Assembly: GCF_900635955.1 (NCBI RefSeq)
Contig: NZ_LR134201.1
Span: forward strand, 186,001-250,000
Direction of reading: 5' to 3'
DNA length: 64,000 nucleotides
Source: Cedecea lapagei
GTDB taxonomy: Bacteria > Pseudomonadota > Gammaproteobacteria > Enterobacterales > Enterobacteriaceae
Position numbers and translations under genes: made by a program. The notes beneath the pieces are model-generated. The model saw nothing but the letters and a program-made list of their open reading frames with translations, had not been told where the DNA came from and ran no database searches. Positions 17,763 through 26,122 of the stretch are shown here, in pieces (position 1 is the stretch's first letter; each line of letters opens with the position of its first letter).

Positions 17763-18089
17763 TTAAGCTTTTATCTGCACCAGCCCGTCCTGCACGCGTG
17801 CTTCGTAGTGCGGTACGGAGCGGCTTTCATCTTCCATGCACAGGCCGTCTCGCAGGCGGAAGCGCTGTTTTTTCAGCGGGCTGGCAACCCACAGCTCATC
17901 CTGATGTTCTGCTATCAGCCCGCGTGAGAGCACGCTCGCTTCAAAGAAGGGATCGATATTGCTGATGGCATACACCTGCTCGTCTTTACGAGGGCGGAAG
18001 ATGGCAACCTGCGCCGAGCCTACCAGGGCGCAAACGCCGGTTGCAGGCAGGATGTCGTCTAGCTGACAAACGGTTGTCCACTGGCTCAT
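17763..18089 (-). CDS. nirD: nitrite reductase (NADH) small subunit NirD
   Basis: NirD is the small partner of NirB in the cytoplasmic NADH-dependent nitrite reductase that forms ammonium. The 108-residue protein has the Rieske-ferredoxin fold outline (ILPATGVCALVGSAQVAIF, PLKKQRFRLRDGLCME). The C-x-H...C-x-x-H cluster ligands of true Rieske proteins are absent, as usual for this subunit type. Its ATG overlaps the nirB stop by four bases, which fits coupled 1:1 synthesis. Confidence 0.95.
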   Translation of the reverse strand: MSQWTTVCQLDDILPATGVCALVGSAQVAIFRPRKDEQVYAISNIDPFFEASVLSRGLIAEHQDELWVASPLKKQRFRLRDGLCMEDESRSVPHYEARVQDGLVQIKA

Positions 18090-20635
18090 GCGTGTTCCTC
18101 CACTTCTACCAGAGTGACCGGGATACGCTCGTAAGGCGTGGCCGGACGGTGTTGATCGCGCTCGCCGACAATTTGCACATTCGGATCGCGGTGCGGGCTG
18201 TTGATAAAGTGTTTGAAGCGGACCTGCGCCTGTGGGTTATTCACGGTTTCGGTCCACTCGCAGAGCACTTTCTCGCGCAGGCGGTTTAGCTCGGACTCCA
18301 GCTGATCGTTGAGGCCAAGTTTGTCGTCAATAATCACGCTGCGCAGGTAGTCGATACCGCCTTCGAGGTTTTCCAGCCACACGGAGGTACGGGTAAGTTT
18401 ATCTGCGGTGCGGATGTAGAACATCATGAAGCGGTCAAGATATTGGACGAGGGTGTCATGGTCGAGATCCGCCGCCAGCAGATCCCCGTGGCGCGGCTTC
18501 ATGCCGCCGTTACCGCAGACATACAGGTTCCAGCCTTTCTCAGTGGCGATGATACCAACATCTTTACCCTGAGCTTCGGCACATTCGCGGGTACAGCCGG
18601 AGACGCCAAACTTCATTTTGTGCGGAGTGCGGATGCCTTTGTAACGGTTTTCCAGCTCGACGCCGAAGCCGACGCTGTCGCCCACGCCGTAGCGGCACCA
18701 GGTGCTGCCCACGCAGGTTTTCGCCATGCGTAACGCTTTTGCATAGGCGTGACCGGTCTCAAACCCGGCTTCAATCAGCTGACGCCAGATTTCCGGCAGG
18801 TCGTCTTTTTGCGCACCGAATAGCCCAATGCGCTGGGAGCCGGTGATTTTGGTGTACAGGTTGTATTCACGGGCGATACGACCCACTTCCATCAGCCCTT
18901 CAGGCGTAATTTCACCGCCGGCAGAACGTGGGATCACCGAATAGGTGCCATCTTTCTGGATATTGCCGAGGAAGTTATCGTTGGTGTCCTGCAGCGGGGT
19001 CAGCTCCGGCTGCAGAATATAGTCGTTCCAGCAGGAGGCCAGCAGCGAGCCAATGGTCGGCATACAGACTTCGCAGCCGTAGCCCTGGCCGTGTTTCTCC
19101 AGCAGTTCGTCGAAGGACTTGATGCCCTCCACGCGGATCAGGTGGTACAGCTCCTGGCGGGAGTAGGAGAAGTGCTCGCAGAGGTTGTTGTTCACTTCGA
19201 TACCGGCTTTTGCCAGCTCGGCGTTCAGCACCTGGGTAACCAATGGGATACAGCCGCCGCAGCCGGTGCCGGCTTTGGTTTCCGCCTTCAGCGCGGCCAC
19301 GGTGTGGCACCCTTTGTTGATGGCTTTGATCAGGTCGCCTTTGGTGACGTCAAAGCAGGAGCAGATTTGCGCGCTTTCAGGCAGCTTATCAACGCCGATA
19401 GAGGGTTTGCCGCTGCCTGCGTGAGCCGGCAGAATCAGCGAGTCCGGGTTTTCAGGCAGTTCGATGGCGTTCAGAACCAGCTGCAGCAGGTTGCCGTAGT
19501 CGCTGGTGTCGCCAACCAGCACCGCGCCCAGCAGGGTTTTATTGTCCTCGCTGACCACCAGACGCTTGTAAACCTCTTTGCTTTCATCGAGGTAAACGTA
19601 GCTGCGGGCTTTCGGGGTGCGGGCATGCGCATCGCCAATACCGCCTACGTCAACGCCGAGCAGCTTCAGCTTGGCGCTCATATCAGCGCCTTCAAAGATG
19701 TTTTCCGTGCCGAGCAGGTGGTCTGCGGTGACCTGCGCCATTTTATAGCCCGGTGCGACGAGGCCGAAGACGCGATTATGCCAGCTGGCGCATTCACCGA
19801 TGGCGTAGATATCCGGGTCGGAAGTCTGGCAGCTGTCGTTGATAACGATGCCGCCGCGCTGGGCAATTTCAAGCCCACACTGAGTGGCCAGTTTGTCCTG
19901 AGGACGAATGCCGGTAGAGAAGACGATGAAGTCAACTTCCAGCTCGCTGCCGTCGGCAAAGCGCATGGTTTTGCGCGCTTCGCTGCCCTGCTGGACGATC
20001 TCCTGGGTATTTTTACCGGTATGCACGCGAACGCCCATGCGCTCGATTTTGCTGCGCAGCTGCTCGCCGCCCATGCGGTCTAGCTGCTCGGCCATCAGCA
20101 TTGGGGCAAATTCAATGACGTGAGTTTCCACGCCCAGGTTTTTCAGCGCGCCGGCGGCTTCCAGCCCCAGCAGGCCCCCGCCGACGACGGCGCCGCGCTT
20201 GCTGCGGCGGGCGCAGGACTCAATGGCGTTAAGATCTTCGATGGTGCGATAAACGAAGCAGTCCTGGGTTTCCGAGCCTTTGATGGGCGGGATCCATGGG
20301 TAGGAGCCCGTCGCCATCACCAGCTTGTCGTAATACACGGTGCGGCCGGTATTGGAGTGGATCACTTTTTCCTGACGGTTGATGGTGATTGCGCGCTCGC
20401 CCACCAGCACTTTTACGCCATGTTTTTCGTAGTAGCCGTCGCGGACGAGAGAGAGTTCTTCAGCAGTATGATGGGAGAAATAAGAAGAGAGGTGCACACG
20501 GTCGTAGGCTTTACGCGGCTCTTCACAAAATACGGTGATATCGAACTGGTCCGGCTGGGCTTTATCAAGTAAGTCTTCGATAAAGCGATGGCCAACCATG
20601 CCGTTACCGATAACTGCGATTCTGACTTTGCTCAT
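18086..20635 (-). CDS. nirB: nitrite reductase (NADH) large subunit NirB
   Basis: NirB reduces nitrite to ammonium in the cytosol with NADH, clearing nitrite made during anaerobic nitrate respiration. The 849 residues run as: FAD-binding GNGMVG at 10-15; NAD-binding VVGGGLLGLEA at about 150-160; a BFD-like [2Fe-2S] site with C425, C427, C459 and C462; and the siroheme/[4Fe-4S] domain with C641, C647, C681 and C685. All cofactor ligands are intact. It is the first gene of nirBDC-cysG, with FNR and NarL/NarP sites in the upstream 176 bases. Confidence 0.98.
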   Translation of the reverse strand: MSKVRIAVIGNGMVGHRFIEDLLDKAQPDQFDITVFCEEPRKAYDRVHLSSYFSHHTAEELSLVRDGYYEKHGVKVLVGERAITINRQEKVIHSNTGRTVYYDKLVMATGSYPWIPPIKGSETQDCFVYRTIEDLNAIESCARRSKRGAVVGGGLLGLEAAGALKNLGVETHVIEFAPMLMAEQLDRMGGEQLRSKIERMGVRVHTGKNTQEIVQQGSEARKTMRFADGSELEVDFIVFSTGIRPQDKLATQCGLEIAQRGGIVINDSCQTSDPDIYAIGECASWHNRVFGLVAPGYKMAQVTADHLLGTENIFEGADMSAKLKLLGVDVGGIGDAHARTPKARSYVYLDESKEVYKRLVVSEDNKTLLGAVLVGDTSDYGNLLQLVLNAIELPENPDSLILPAHAGSGKPSIGVDKLPESAQICSCFDVTKGDLIKAINKGCHTVAALKAETKAGTGCGGCIPLVTQVLNAELAKAGIEVNNNLCEHFSYSRQELYHLIRVEGIKSFDELLEKHGQGYGCEVCMPTIGSLLASCWNDYILQPELTPLQDTNDNFLGNIQKDGTYSVIPRSAGGEITPEGLMEVGRIAREYNLYTKITGSQRIGLFGAQKDDLPEIWRQLIEAGFETGHAYAKALRMAKTCVGSTWCRYGVGDSVGFGVELENRYKGIRTPHKMKFGVSGCTRECAEAQGKDVGIIATEKGWNLYVCGNGGMKPRHGDLLAADLDHDTLVQYLDRFMMFYIRTADKLTRTSVWLENLEGGIDYLRSVIIDDKLGLNDQLESELNRLREKVLCEWTETVNNPQAQVRFKHFINSPHRDPNVQIVGERDQHRPATPYERIPVTLVEVEEHA

Positions 20636-20693
20636 AATTGCCTCAATTTCTTTTCTATTACCGCCTACCTTAACGATTCAGCTACGGTGATTA

Positions 20694-20707
20694 TTGATGC
20701 AAATCAA
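20694..20707 (-). promoter_or_regulatory. FNR-binding site of the nirB promoter
   Basis: TTGAT-GCAA-ATCAA is a perfect FNR consensus (TTGAT-N4-ATCAA), 59-72 bases upstream of the nirB ATG. The flanking bases match the E. coli nirB promoter closely, where FNR activates at about -41.5. Confidence 0.92.
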
Positions 20708-20720
20708 ATGCGCCTTTATA

Positions 20721-20736
20721 TACCTCTTAATGGGTA
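20721..20736 (-). promoter_or_regulatory. NarL/NarP 7-2-7 site upstream of nirB
   Basis: TACCTCT and ATGGGTA form an inverted pair of NarL/NarP heptamers (TACYYMT) separated by TA. The centre lies 28 bases from the FNR site centre. The arrangement is that of the nitrate/nitrite-induced nir promoter of E. coli. Confidence 0.88.
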
Positions 20737-20811
20737 TATGTTTGATTTTGATGGAGTTTTGTAATTTATGGAATTGGTTGGTTTTTCGCCGCTGAGGCGA
20801 GGAGGCGAGAT

Positions 20812-21702
20812 TTAGTTCAATAGCGGATTGGCGCGGAGCCGGGCAACGATAAAGTCAACGAACGTCCGTACTTTGGCGGAGACGTGGCGGCCTTCGGTAT
20901 GGACAACGTGAATGGGCAGGGGCGCTAATTCGTACTCGCTAAGTACAATCTGCAGCGTGCCTTCACGCAGGGCCGGAGCAATCTGGTAATCCAGAACTCG
21001 GGTCAGGCCCCAGCCTGCCTTTGCCGTTGCAATCGAGGACTCGTTGTTATTGCACTGGAGGGTGGCGTTGATCATCACTCGCTGGTCGCCAGCAAAGCGC
21101 CACTCCGGCGAAGCCCAGGCACTGGCCGAAGAGGCAATACGATGATTTTTAAGGTCAGCAGGCGTTTGGGGAATACCATGTTTCTCAAGATAGTCTGGCG
21201 ACGCACAAACAACACGACGGACGGTGCCGACTTTGGTTGCCGTCAGCCCTGAGTCGGGCAGGTGCCCGATGCGGACGGCAACGTCGATGCCTTCTTCAAT
21301 GATGTTTACCTGGCGGTCAACGAACAGCGATCTGGCGCGCATGGTTGGCCACGCATCAAGATAATCCGTGATAACCGGCAGGACGAACTTCTGACCAAAC
21401 AACACGGAAGCCGTAATCGTCAGGACCCCTGACGGCGTGGCATAGGAGCCCGCCGCTGCGGCTTCGGCTTCCTCTATGCTGGCGAGGATTGTGCGGCAGT
21501 CGTTGAGGTACCGCAGGCCCGGCTCGGTCAGCTTTACGGTGCGTGTGGTGCGAATGAACAGGCGTGTACCGATGGCGTCTTCCAGCGCAGCCACCGCACG
21601 AGTTGCCACCGGCGCGCTGATATGAAGCAGGCGTGCGGCAGCGGCAAAACTCTCGGTTTCTGCGACTTTGACGAAGATTTTCATCGCATGCCAACGATCC
21701 AT
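20812..21702 (-). CDS. LysR-family transcriptional regulator
   Basis: The 296-residue protein (start taken at MDRWHAMKIFVKV) has the LysR winged HTH in its first 60 residues (ESFAAAARLLHISAPVATRAVAALED, FIRTTRTVKLTEPG), then a substrate-binding domain (ITASVLFGQKFVLP, VAVRIGHLPDSGL). Longer starts to 21765 are possible but do not add a known motif, and no clear ribosome site decides between them. It is the third gene of a minus-strand module after a GST and a flavin/ferredoxin oxidoreductase, 72 bases downstream of the latter. It is probably their regulator; the inducer is unknown. Confidence 0.85.
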   Translation of the reverse strand: MDRWHAMKIFVKVAETESFAAAARLLHISAPVATRAVAALEDAIGTRLFIRTTRTVKLTEPGLRYLNDCRTILASIEEAEAAAAGSYATPSGVLTITASVLFGQKFVLPVITDYLDAWPTMRARSLFVDRQVNIIEEGIDVAVRIGHLPDSGLTATKVGTVRRVVCASPDYLEKHGIPQTPADLKNHRIASSASAWASPEWRFAGDQRVMINATLQCNNNESSIATAKAGWGLTRVLDYQIAPALREGTLQIVLSEYELAPLPIHVVHTEGRHVSAKVRTFVDFIVARLRANPLLN

Positions 21703-21774
21703 TAATGATCTCATCACCAGTCTAAAAGGAACTTCAGTATCGGTTATTCGCCGAGGCTGGCGCAATGGGGGGCG

Positions 21775-23841
21775 TTACAGCTCAAGCTGAATGCGGTTTT
21801 CTTCGCCCGCGGGCAACTGGGCCGGGACTGCGCAGCAAATCAGGACTTCATCTTGCCCTCTGCTTGCCGATGGCGTTTTAAGGTAGGTCACCGAGCCTTT
21901 AAGCAGCTTAGTCCGGCAGCTTCCGCAGTGGCCTTCCCGGCAGCTAAACTCCGGGCTTAATCCGCGAGCTTCGGCCAGCTCTAAAAGTGAACCTGAATCC
22001 GGCATCCATCGAGCCTCTTTCAGCGAATGCATAAAAGCGACCGGCACGGGGCTGGTGGATGGAGGAGGGGCGTCGGGTTTTAGGGCTGCGTGCTCTGTCG
22101 AGCGTACCAGCGATGAAGGACCAAAGGCTTCTGCATGGATTCTGTTATCGCTGACGTTGTATTTCCGCAGCCCTTCATAAAGAGACTGAGTGAACGCAGC
22201 TGGACCACAAAGATAAAAATCGTAGTCGTTAAACGGCAGACGGCTCGTCAGCAACGGCATATCGATACGGCCATGAACATCATACTCCACTGCGTGCTGA
22301 GCGCCGTCAGGCTGACTCAGCACTCGTATCACCTGCACGGCCCCTTTCGCCGCCGTAACCAGCTCATTAAGTTCACCGGTAAAAGAGAGATCTTCAGCCT
22401 GCCTTGCAGACTGGAATAAGAACGTTTGTCGAATACGCTGTTTGCGCAGCCCTTCATAGACGATGTGCCGAAGCATAGCGATCATCGGGGTAATGCCAAC
22501 GCCCCCTGCCAGCAGCACAGCAGGGCGTTGCTCGTGGGCGTTAAGGGTAAAATTACCCGCCGGAGCAAGGACGTCAATAATATCGCCAACGGAAACGTCG
22601 TTATGCAGGTGGCGAGACACGCTGCCATCCCGCTTAACGCTGATGCGGTAAAAACCATCCGATGGGGCTGAGGAAATCGTGTAGGTGCGAATAACCGGCC
22701 TTTCTGCGTTGAGAATTTTCACGCAAACAGGCAGATGCTGCCCGGCGAGGTGGGGGAGCATGCCTGCGCCATCGCCGGGTTGAAGATAAAAAGAGCGGAT
22801 CGAGCGGCTCTCATCGGCAATCTTTACCACCTGAAAAGGTCGCCAGCGCGTTGCCAACTCTGCCGCTTTTATCCTGCTCGCCGCCTCCTGCCAGCTGCCT
22901 GTCATCAGCGAATGGGGAGACGCGCCTTTATCCTCAAATCTCCAGCGCAGCGCCAGCGCGTTGCGGCGGCGTACAATACGGCGCGCTTTAAACGTCCAAA
23001 GCCGCTCGGCACCCTGGAACGCGGCGATTTCCGCTGAATCCAGAATTACTGCCGCTTCGCCGGACATTTGCAGCATATCGCCGCTGTTAAAATCCACGAA
23101 CAGCAGGCCCGCCTGGCCGTTGAGCAGGAGGTTACCGAGCGTGGCGAAAAAGAGGTTGCCGTTGAAGTCTGGAATGGTCAGCGTGCCGTCGTCGCTCATT
23201 CGGATAAAGCCCGGTTTGCCGCCGCGGTGCGAAACATCGGCCTGCCGCTTACCGTCCCTTTCGGTCCAGGAGGCGACAAAAAAAGCGTCCGCCGTCTGGA
23301 TAAGGCTGCGGGCCTCCTCATCTGCTTCTGAAAGTGTTTCAACTGACCCGCTGGTATGGCCGCCCGGTTCGTGCGCGAAAGTGAACTCTCGCAGCTGAAT
23401 ATAGCGCGGGCAGTTACCAAAGCTCTGCTCGACTTCAACCTCGAAGCCGTCGCTCGTCTGCAGCAAAGTACCATTCATTCGGTTACGTCGGCGGGTATGG
23501 AGCTCTATACCCAACAGGCCTATGCAGGCGCGGTGACTCATCCCTTCGGTGGCCGGATCTCCGTCAGCTAGTCGTGCTGCTATCGTCAGAGTTGTTGGCG
23601 TAGGGGAGGTGATAAAGCCGGGCTCGCCTTCCAGAAGGGTTGCCCATGCTTCGCCGCTCGGGGAGACGCTGCCTGCGACGATAAAAGGCAAATGAGCGTA
23701 GAAGTCGCGATGCTGCTCGGGCATGTAATCGCGTATCACCCGCTGGCCGACTTCCGCCATGCGCTCGGTGACGCCAACCTTATCCTGAAGGAAGATTTCA
23801 CCTTCATGCCAGCTGGGCTGTTTTGTCATCTTCTCGCTCAT
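21775..23841 (-). CDS. three-domain oxidoreductase: PNPOx-like FMN domain, FNR-like reductase, plant-type ferredoxin
   Basis: The 688-residue protein joins an N-terminal pyridoxamine-phosphate-oxidase-like split-barrel region (about 40-290), a ferredoxin-NADP reductase-type module (about 335-570), and a C-terminal [2Fe-2S] domain (about 600-688). The reductase shows the FAD motif RTYTIS at 385-390, the nucleotide loop GGVGITP at 446-452 and CGPAAF at 545-550. The ferredoxin ligands are C634, C639, C642 and C669 or C670. The order implies electron flow NAD(P)H to FAD to Fe-S, perhaps to a flavin bound by the N-terminal domain. AAGGGGG precedes the ATG. It follows the GST by 22 bases. The substrate is unknown. 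Confidence 0.86.
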   Translation of the reverse strand: MSEKMTKQPSWHEGEIFLQDKVGVTERMAEVGQRVIRDYMPEQHRDFYAHLPFIVAGSVSPSGEAWATLLEGEPGFITSPTPTTLTIAARLADGDPATEGMSHRACIGLLGIELHTRRRNRMNGTLLQTSDGFEVEVEQSFGNCPRYIQLREFTFAHEPGGHTSGSVETLSEADEEARSLIQTADAFFVASWTERDGKRQADVSHRGGKPGFIRMSDDGTLTIPDFNGNLFFATLGNLLLNGQAGLLFVDFNSGDMLQMSGEAAVILDSAEIAAFQGAERLWTFKARRIVRRRNALALRWRFEDKGASPHSLMTGSWQEAASRIKAAELATRWRPFQVVKIADESRSIRSFYLQPGDGAGMLPHLAGQHLPVCVKILNAERPVIRTYTISSAPSDGFYRISVKRDGSVSRHLHNDVSVGDIIDVLAPAGNFTLNAHEQRPAVLLAGGVGITPMIAMLRHIVYEGLRKQRIRQTFLFQSARQAEDLSFTGELNELVTAAKGAVQVIRVLSQPDGAQHAVEYDVHGRIDMPLLTSRLPFNDYDFYLCGPAAFTQSLYEGLRKYNVSDNRIHAEAFGPSSLVRSTEHAALKPDAPPPSTSPVPVAFMHSLKEARWMPDSGSLLELAEARGLSPEFSCREGHCGSCRTKLLKGSVTYLKTPSASRGQDEVLICCAVPAQLPAGEENRIQLEL

Positions 23842-23863
23842 TTTTTCCCCCTTCAGCGTGGGA

Positions 23864-24481
23864 TTAAGCTACGGCGTTAAGGCCTGCGGCGGTTTTAACG
23901 AAGGGGACAAATCCCGGCAGCGCTTCGATACGGCGCAGGAAAGCGTTCACAGCTGGATAGCCGGAGAGGTCTACATTGCCCTCAGGCGCGCTGGAGGTAT
24001 AGCTGTAAATAGCCACGTCGGCGATGGTCGGGTGGTCGCCTACCAGCCATTCGCGGTTGGTAAGATGCTGCTCAATACGCCCCAGAACGACGTGAGCGCG
24101 GGCAATCACCTCTTCAGGATTGAACTTTGCGCCAAAAACCGTCACCAGACGCGCGGCGGCCGGGCCGAAAGCAAGATCGCCTGCTGCGACGGAAAGCCAG
24201 CGCTGGACGGCTGCTGCGCCCTGCGGATCGTCCGGCAGCCAGCTGCTTTGGCCGCTCTTTTTGGCCAGGTAGACAAGAATGGCGTTGGAGTCTGGGATCA
24301 GCGTACCGTCATCGTCCAGCAGAGGTACCTGCCCAAACGGGTTAAGCGCCAGGTATTCCGGCTGTTTGTTGGCACCGGCTTTCAGATCCAGCTCAACAAT
24401 TTCATGGGGGAGGCCGAGCAGGGAAATGAATAAGCGTGCGCGGTGGGCATGGCCTGACAGAGGAAAGCTATAGAGTTTCAT
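23864..24481 (-). CDS. glutathione S-transferase family protein
   Basis: The 205-residue protein has the thioredoxin-like N-terminal domain of GSTs (MKLYSFPLSGHAHRARL with a candidate catalytic Ser9, NPFGQVPLL with the cis-proline, and DSNAILVYL that binds the glutathione gamma-glutamyl group). The all-helical C-terminal domain includes the VGDHPTIADVAIYSY N-capping motif. It is the first gene of the GST-oxidoreductase-LysR module and lies between tsgA and nirB, where E. coli has no such gene. It may conjugate or reduce an electrophile dealt with by the next enzyme; that is inference. Confidence 0.92.
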   Translation of the reverse strand: MKLYSFPLSGHAHRARLFISLLGLPHEIVELDLKAGANKQPEYLALNPFGQVPLLDDDGTLIPDSNAILVYLAKKSGQSSWLPDDPQGAAAVQRWLSVAAGDLAFGPAAARLVTVFGAKFNPEEVIARAHVVLGRIEQHLTNREWLVGDHPTIADVAIYSYTSSAPEGNVDLSGYPAVNAFLRRIEALPGFVPFVKTAAGLNAVA

Positions 24482-24620
24482 GCTTAGAGTCCTGATTGGC
24501 TGATCGGGAGGAGTCCCGAACGATGCAAACAGGTTGCCACAGGCGATCTTTGGCAGGAATAAGCCTTATCGGCAATTCATTATTGTGGAAAACGTAATAA
24601 TAGCGGGAGAGATTGAGAAG

Positions 24621-24642
24621 GCCCCCTCCGTTTGGAGAGGGC
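24621..24642 (-). terminator. hairpin after tsgA
   Basis: GCCCCCTCC (24621-24629) faces GGAGAGGGC (24634-24642) over a GTTT loop, with one mispair. There is no T-tract, so termination strength is uncertain. Its sequence resembles the other CTCTCC/GGAGAG hairpins in the window. Confidence 0.5.
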
Positions 24643-24656
24643 GGATTGCAGGGCAA

Positions 24657-25842
24657 TCAGTGCGCGGTAGCTTCTGCGCCGTGGCGACGGTGTTTGGTCA
24701 CGAAACCCAGCACCAGGCACATGACGAATACCACAGCATACAGGCCATTCGCGGTGTGCAGGGCAGCCAGAGGGCCGCTGTGGGCGACGATTGGACCAGT
24801 GACGATGAAGGTCAGCATGGTGCCTACGGTGCCGCAGGTCAGCACAAAGTTAACCAGCTTCGGCGAAGAGATTTTGGTCTGCTGAGAACCCAGGGTGATG
24901 ATGGTGGTGTAAATCGCGCTGGAGAAGAAGCCAAGCGCCAGAATAAACCAGGCCAGATGAGCCGGATCGCCGTGGTTGAACAGGTACATCAGCACGGTAG
25001 CAGCCCCTGCCAGTACGGTCAGAATACGCTGCAGATCGAAGAAGCGCAGGATGAAGCTGAACGCCCACATGCCGAACATGTAAGACATCCAGAAGTCACT
25101 GACCAGTTTACCGGCATCATTAATGCTCATGCCGAGACCTTTAGCGTACTCCGGTACCCAGGAGATAAAGCCAAGCTGGCCGAGGATGTAGCACAGCGCC
25201 GCGATGGACAGGAACAGCACGCCGATACCCCATTTTTCCTTGGTAGCCGGCTGGTCTTCTTTCTTCGCGTGTTTGCCCAGCGCCGGGAACTCGCAGCCCA
25301 GGGTCAGCAGGAAGATAGCCACGTAGACCAGGCCGATACAGACGTAGACCCAGTACCAGTTGATGCTGCGAGCCAGCAGGATAGCGGCGACCATCGGGAA
25401 GATCATCCCGGCCATGCTGAAGAAGGAGTCGGTAAACAGCAGACGAGAGCCGCGCTGACGCCCTTCATACATATGGGTAATCAGGAAGGTACCGATCGAC
25501 ATGGTTATCCCGCTGACCAGCCCCAGCACGAACATGGAGGCGGAGAAGATAGCCAGGTTATGACCGAAGATCAGGCCGGCAACGGCCAGCACCATCAGCA
25601 GGAAGCCAAAGCGCAGCTGGGTTTTCAGCGGGACGATTTCCATCAGCCAGGCGTTCAGGAAGATAGAGATCAAAATACCGGCGTTAAGGAAAGTAAACGT
25701 GTTACTCATGCTGGACACCGGCAGATTGAAGTATTCTGCGATGTTTCCCATCACCATTCCGGTGACGATCACCAGCGCACCCGGTGAGGGCGTAGGAGAA
25801 GAAGCTAATCCATAAAAGCTTGGTTCGGTTGCTGTTAGTCAT
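24657..25842 (-). pseudogene. tsgA: TsgA, MFS-type membrane protein, interrupted by a one-base frameshift
   Basis: TsgA is a 12-segment major-facilitator-family inner membrane protein of unknown substrate, first linked to tellurite/selenite resistance. The expected start at 25842 reads MTNSNRTKLLWISFFSYALTG, matching the known N-terminus. The frame is then lost because the C-run at 25780-25782 (GGG in the coding strand) has one base more than the expected GG. The rest, 371 residues from a GTG at 25772, is intact and highly conserved. Without the extra base the product would be 394 residues. Either this is a real lesion or a sequencing error; there is no ribosome site at the internal GTG. Confidence 0.85.
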
Positions 25843-25963
25843 AACGAGCCTGTGCAAGGAAGTGTAAAGCGCATTGACAGCGCGGCGGACGGGCAGATTT
25901 TAGTCATTTGCGTGATCTATTTAAATGAATTATGAATTTATTACATAAATAAACTGAGCGATT

Positions 25964-25979
25964 CATGAGGTTCGTCACA
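25964..25979. promoter_or_regulatory. candidate CRP site in the tsgA-ppiA divergent region
   Basis: CATGA-N6-TCACA matches the CRP consensus TGTGA-N6-TCACA with two mismatches in the left arm. CRP control of the ppiA region is known in E. coli. The 280-base gap 25843-26122 holds no gene. Confidence 0.4.
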
Positions 25980-26032
25980 CATTTCAACTTGTTTCAGCAC
26001 GTTAGCGTTGTAACTTATTGATTTGCGTAAAA

Positions 26033-26047
26033 GTAAAAAACCGTAAA
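26033..26047 (+). promoter_or_regulatory. CpxR box upstream of ppiA
   Basis: GTAAA-N5-GTAAA (26033-26037 and 26043-26047) fits the CpxR consensus exactly, with a third GTAAA at 26027. A -10-like TACAAT lies at 26075-26080. E. coli ppiA belongs to the Cpx envelope-stress regulon. Confidence 0.7.
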
Positions 26048-26122
26048 TGGCTGGCGTCTCTTGCAGCGCCTCTTTACAATCAAGCCACTTGCTTCACTCA
26101 CAGCCTTCGTAAGGAATTGTTC

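Noticed and set aside
17708..17965. Plus-strand frame across the nirD-nirC repeat
   Set aside because: It starts in the palindrome and runs antisense into nirD; no motif or ribosome site supports it.
19091..20083. 330-codon open frame opposite nirB
   Set aside because: nirB is intact with all cofactor ligands; the antisense product has no recognisable domain.
24657..25772. tsgA as an intact gene starting at the internal GTG (25772)
   Set aside because: No ribosome-binding site precedes the GTG, the first membrane segment would be cut, and the missing N-terminus is encoded just upstream in another frame.
24534..25787. 417-codon plus-strand frame opposite tsgA
   Set aside because: Its product is a Gln/His/Asp-rich low-complexity chain typical of the complement of a membrane protein gene.
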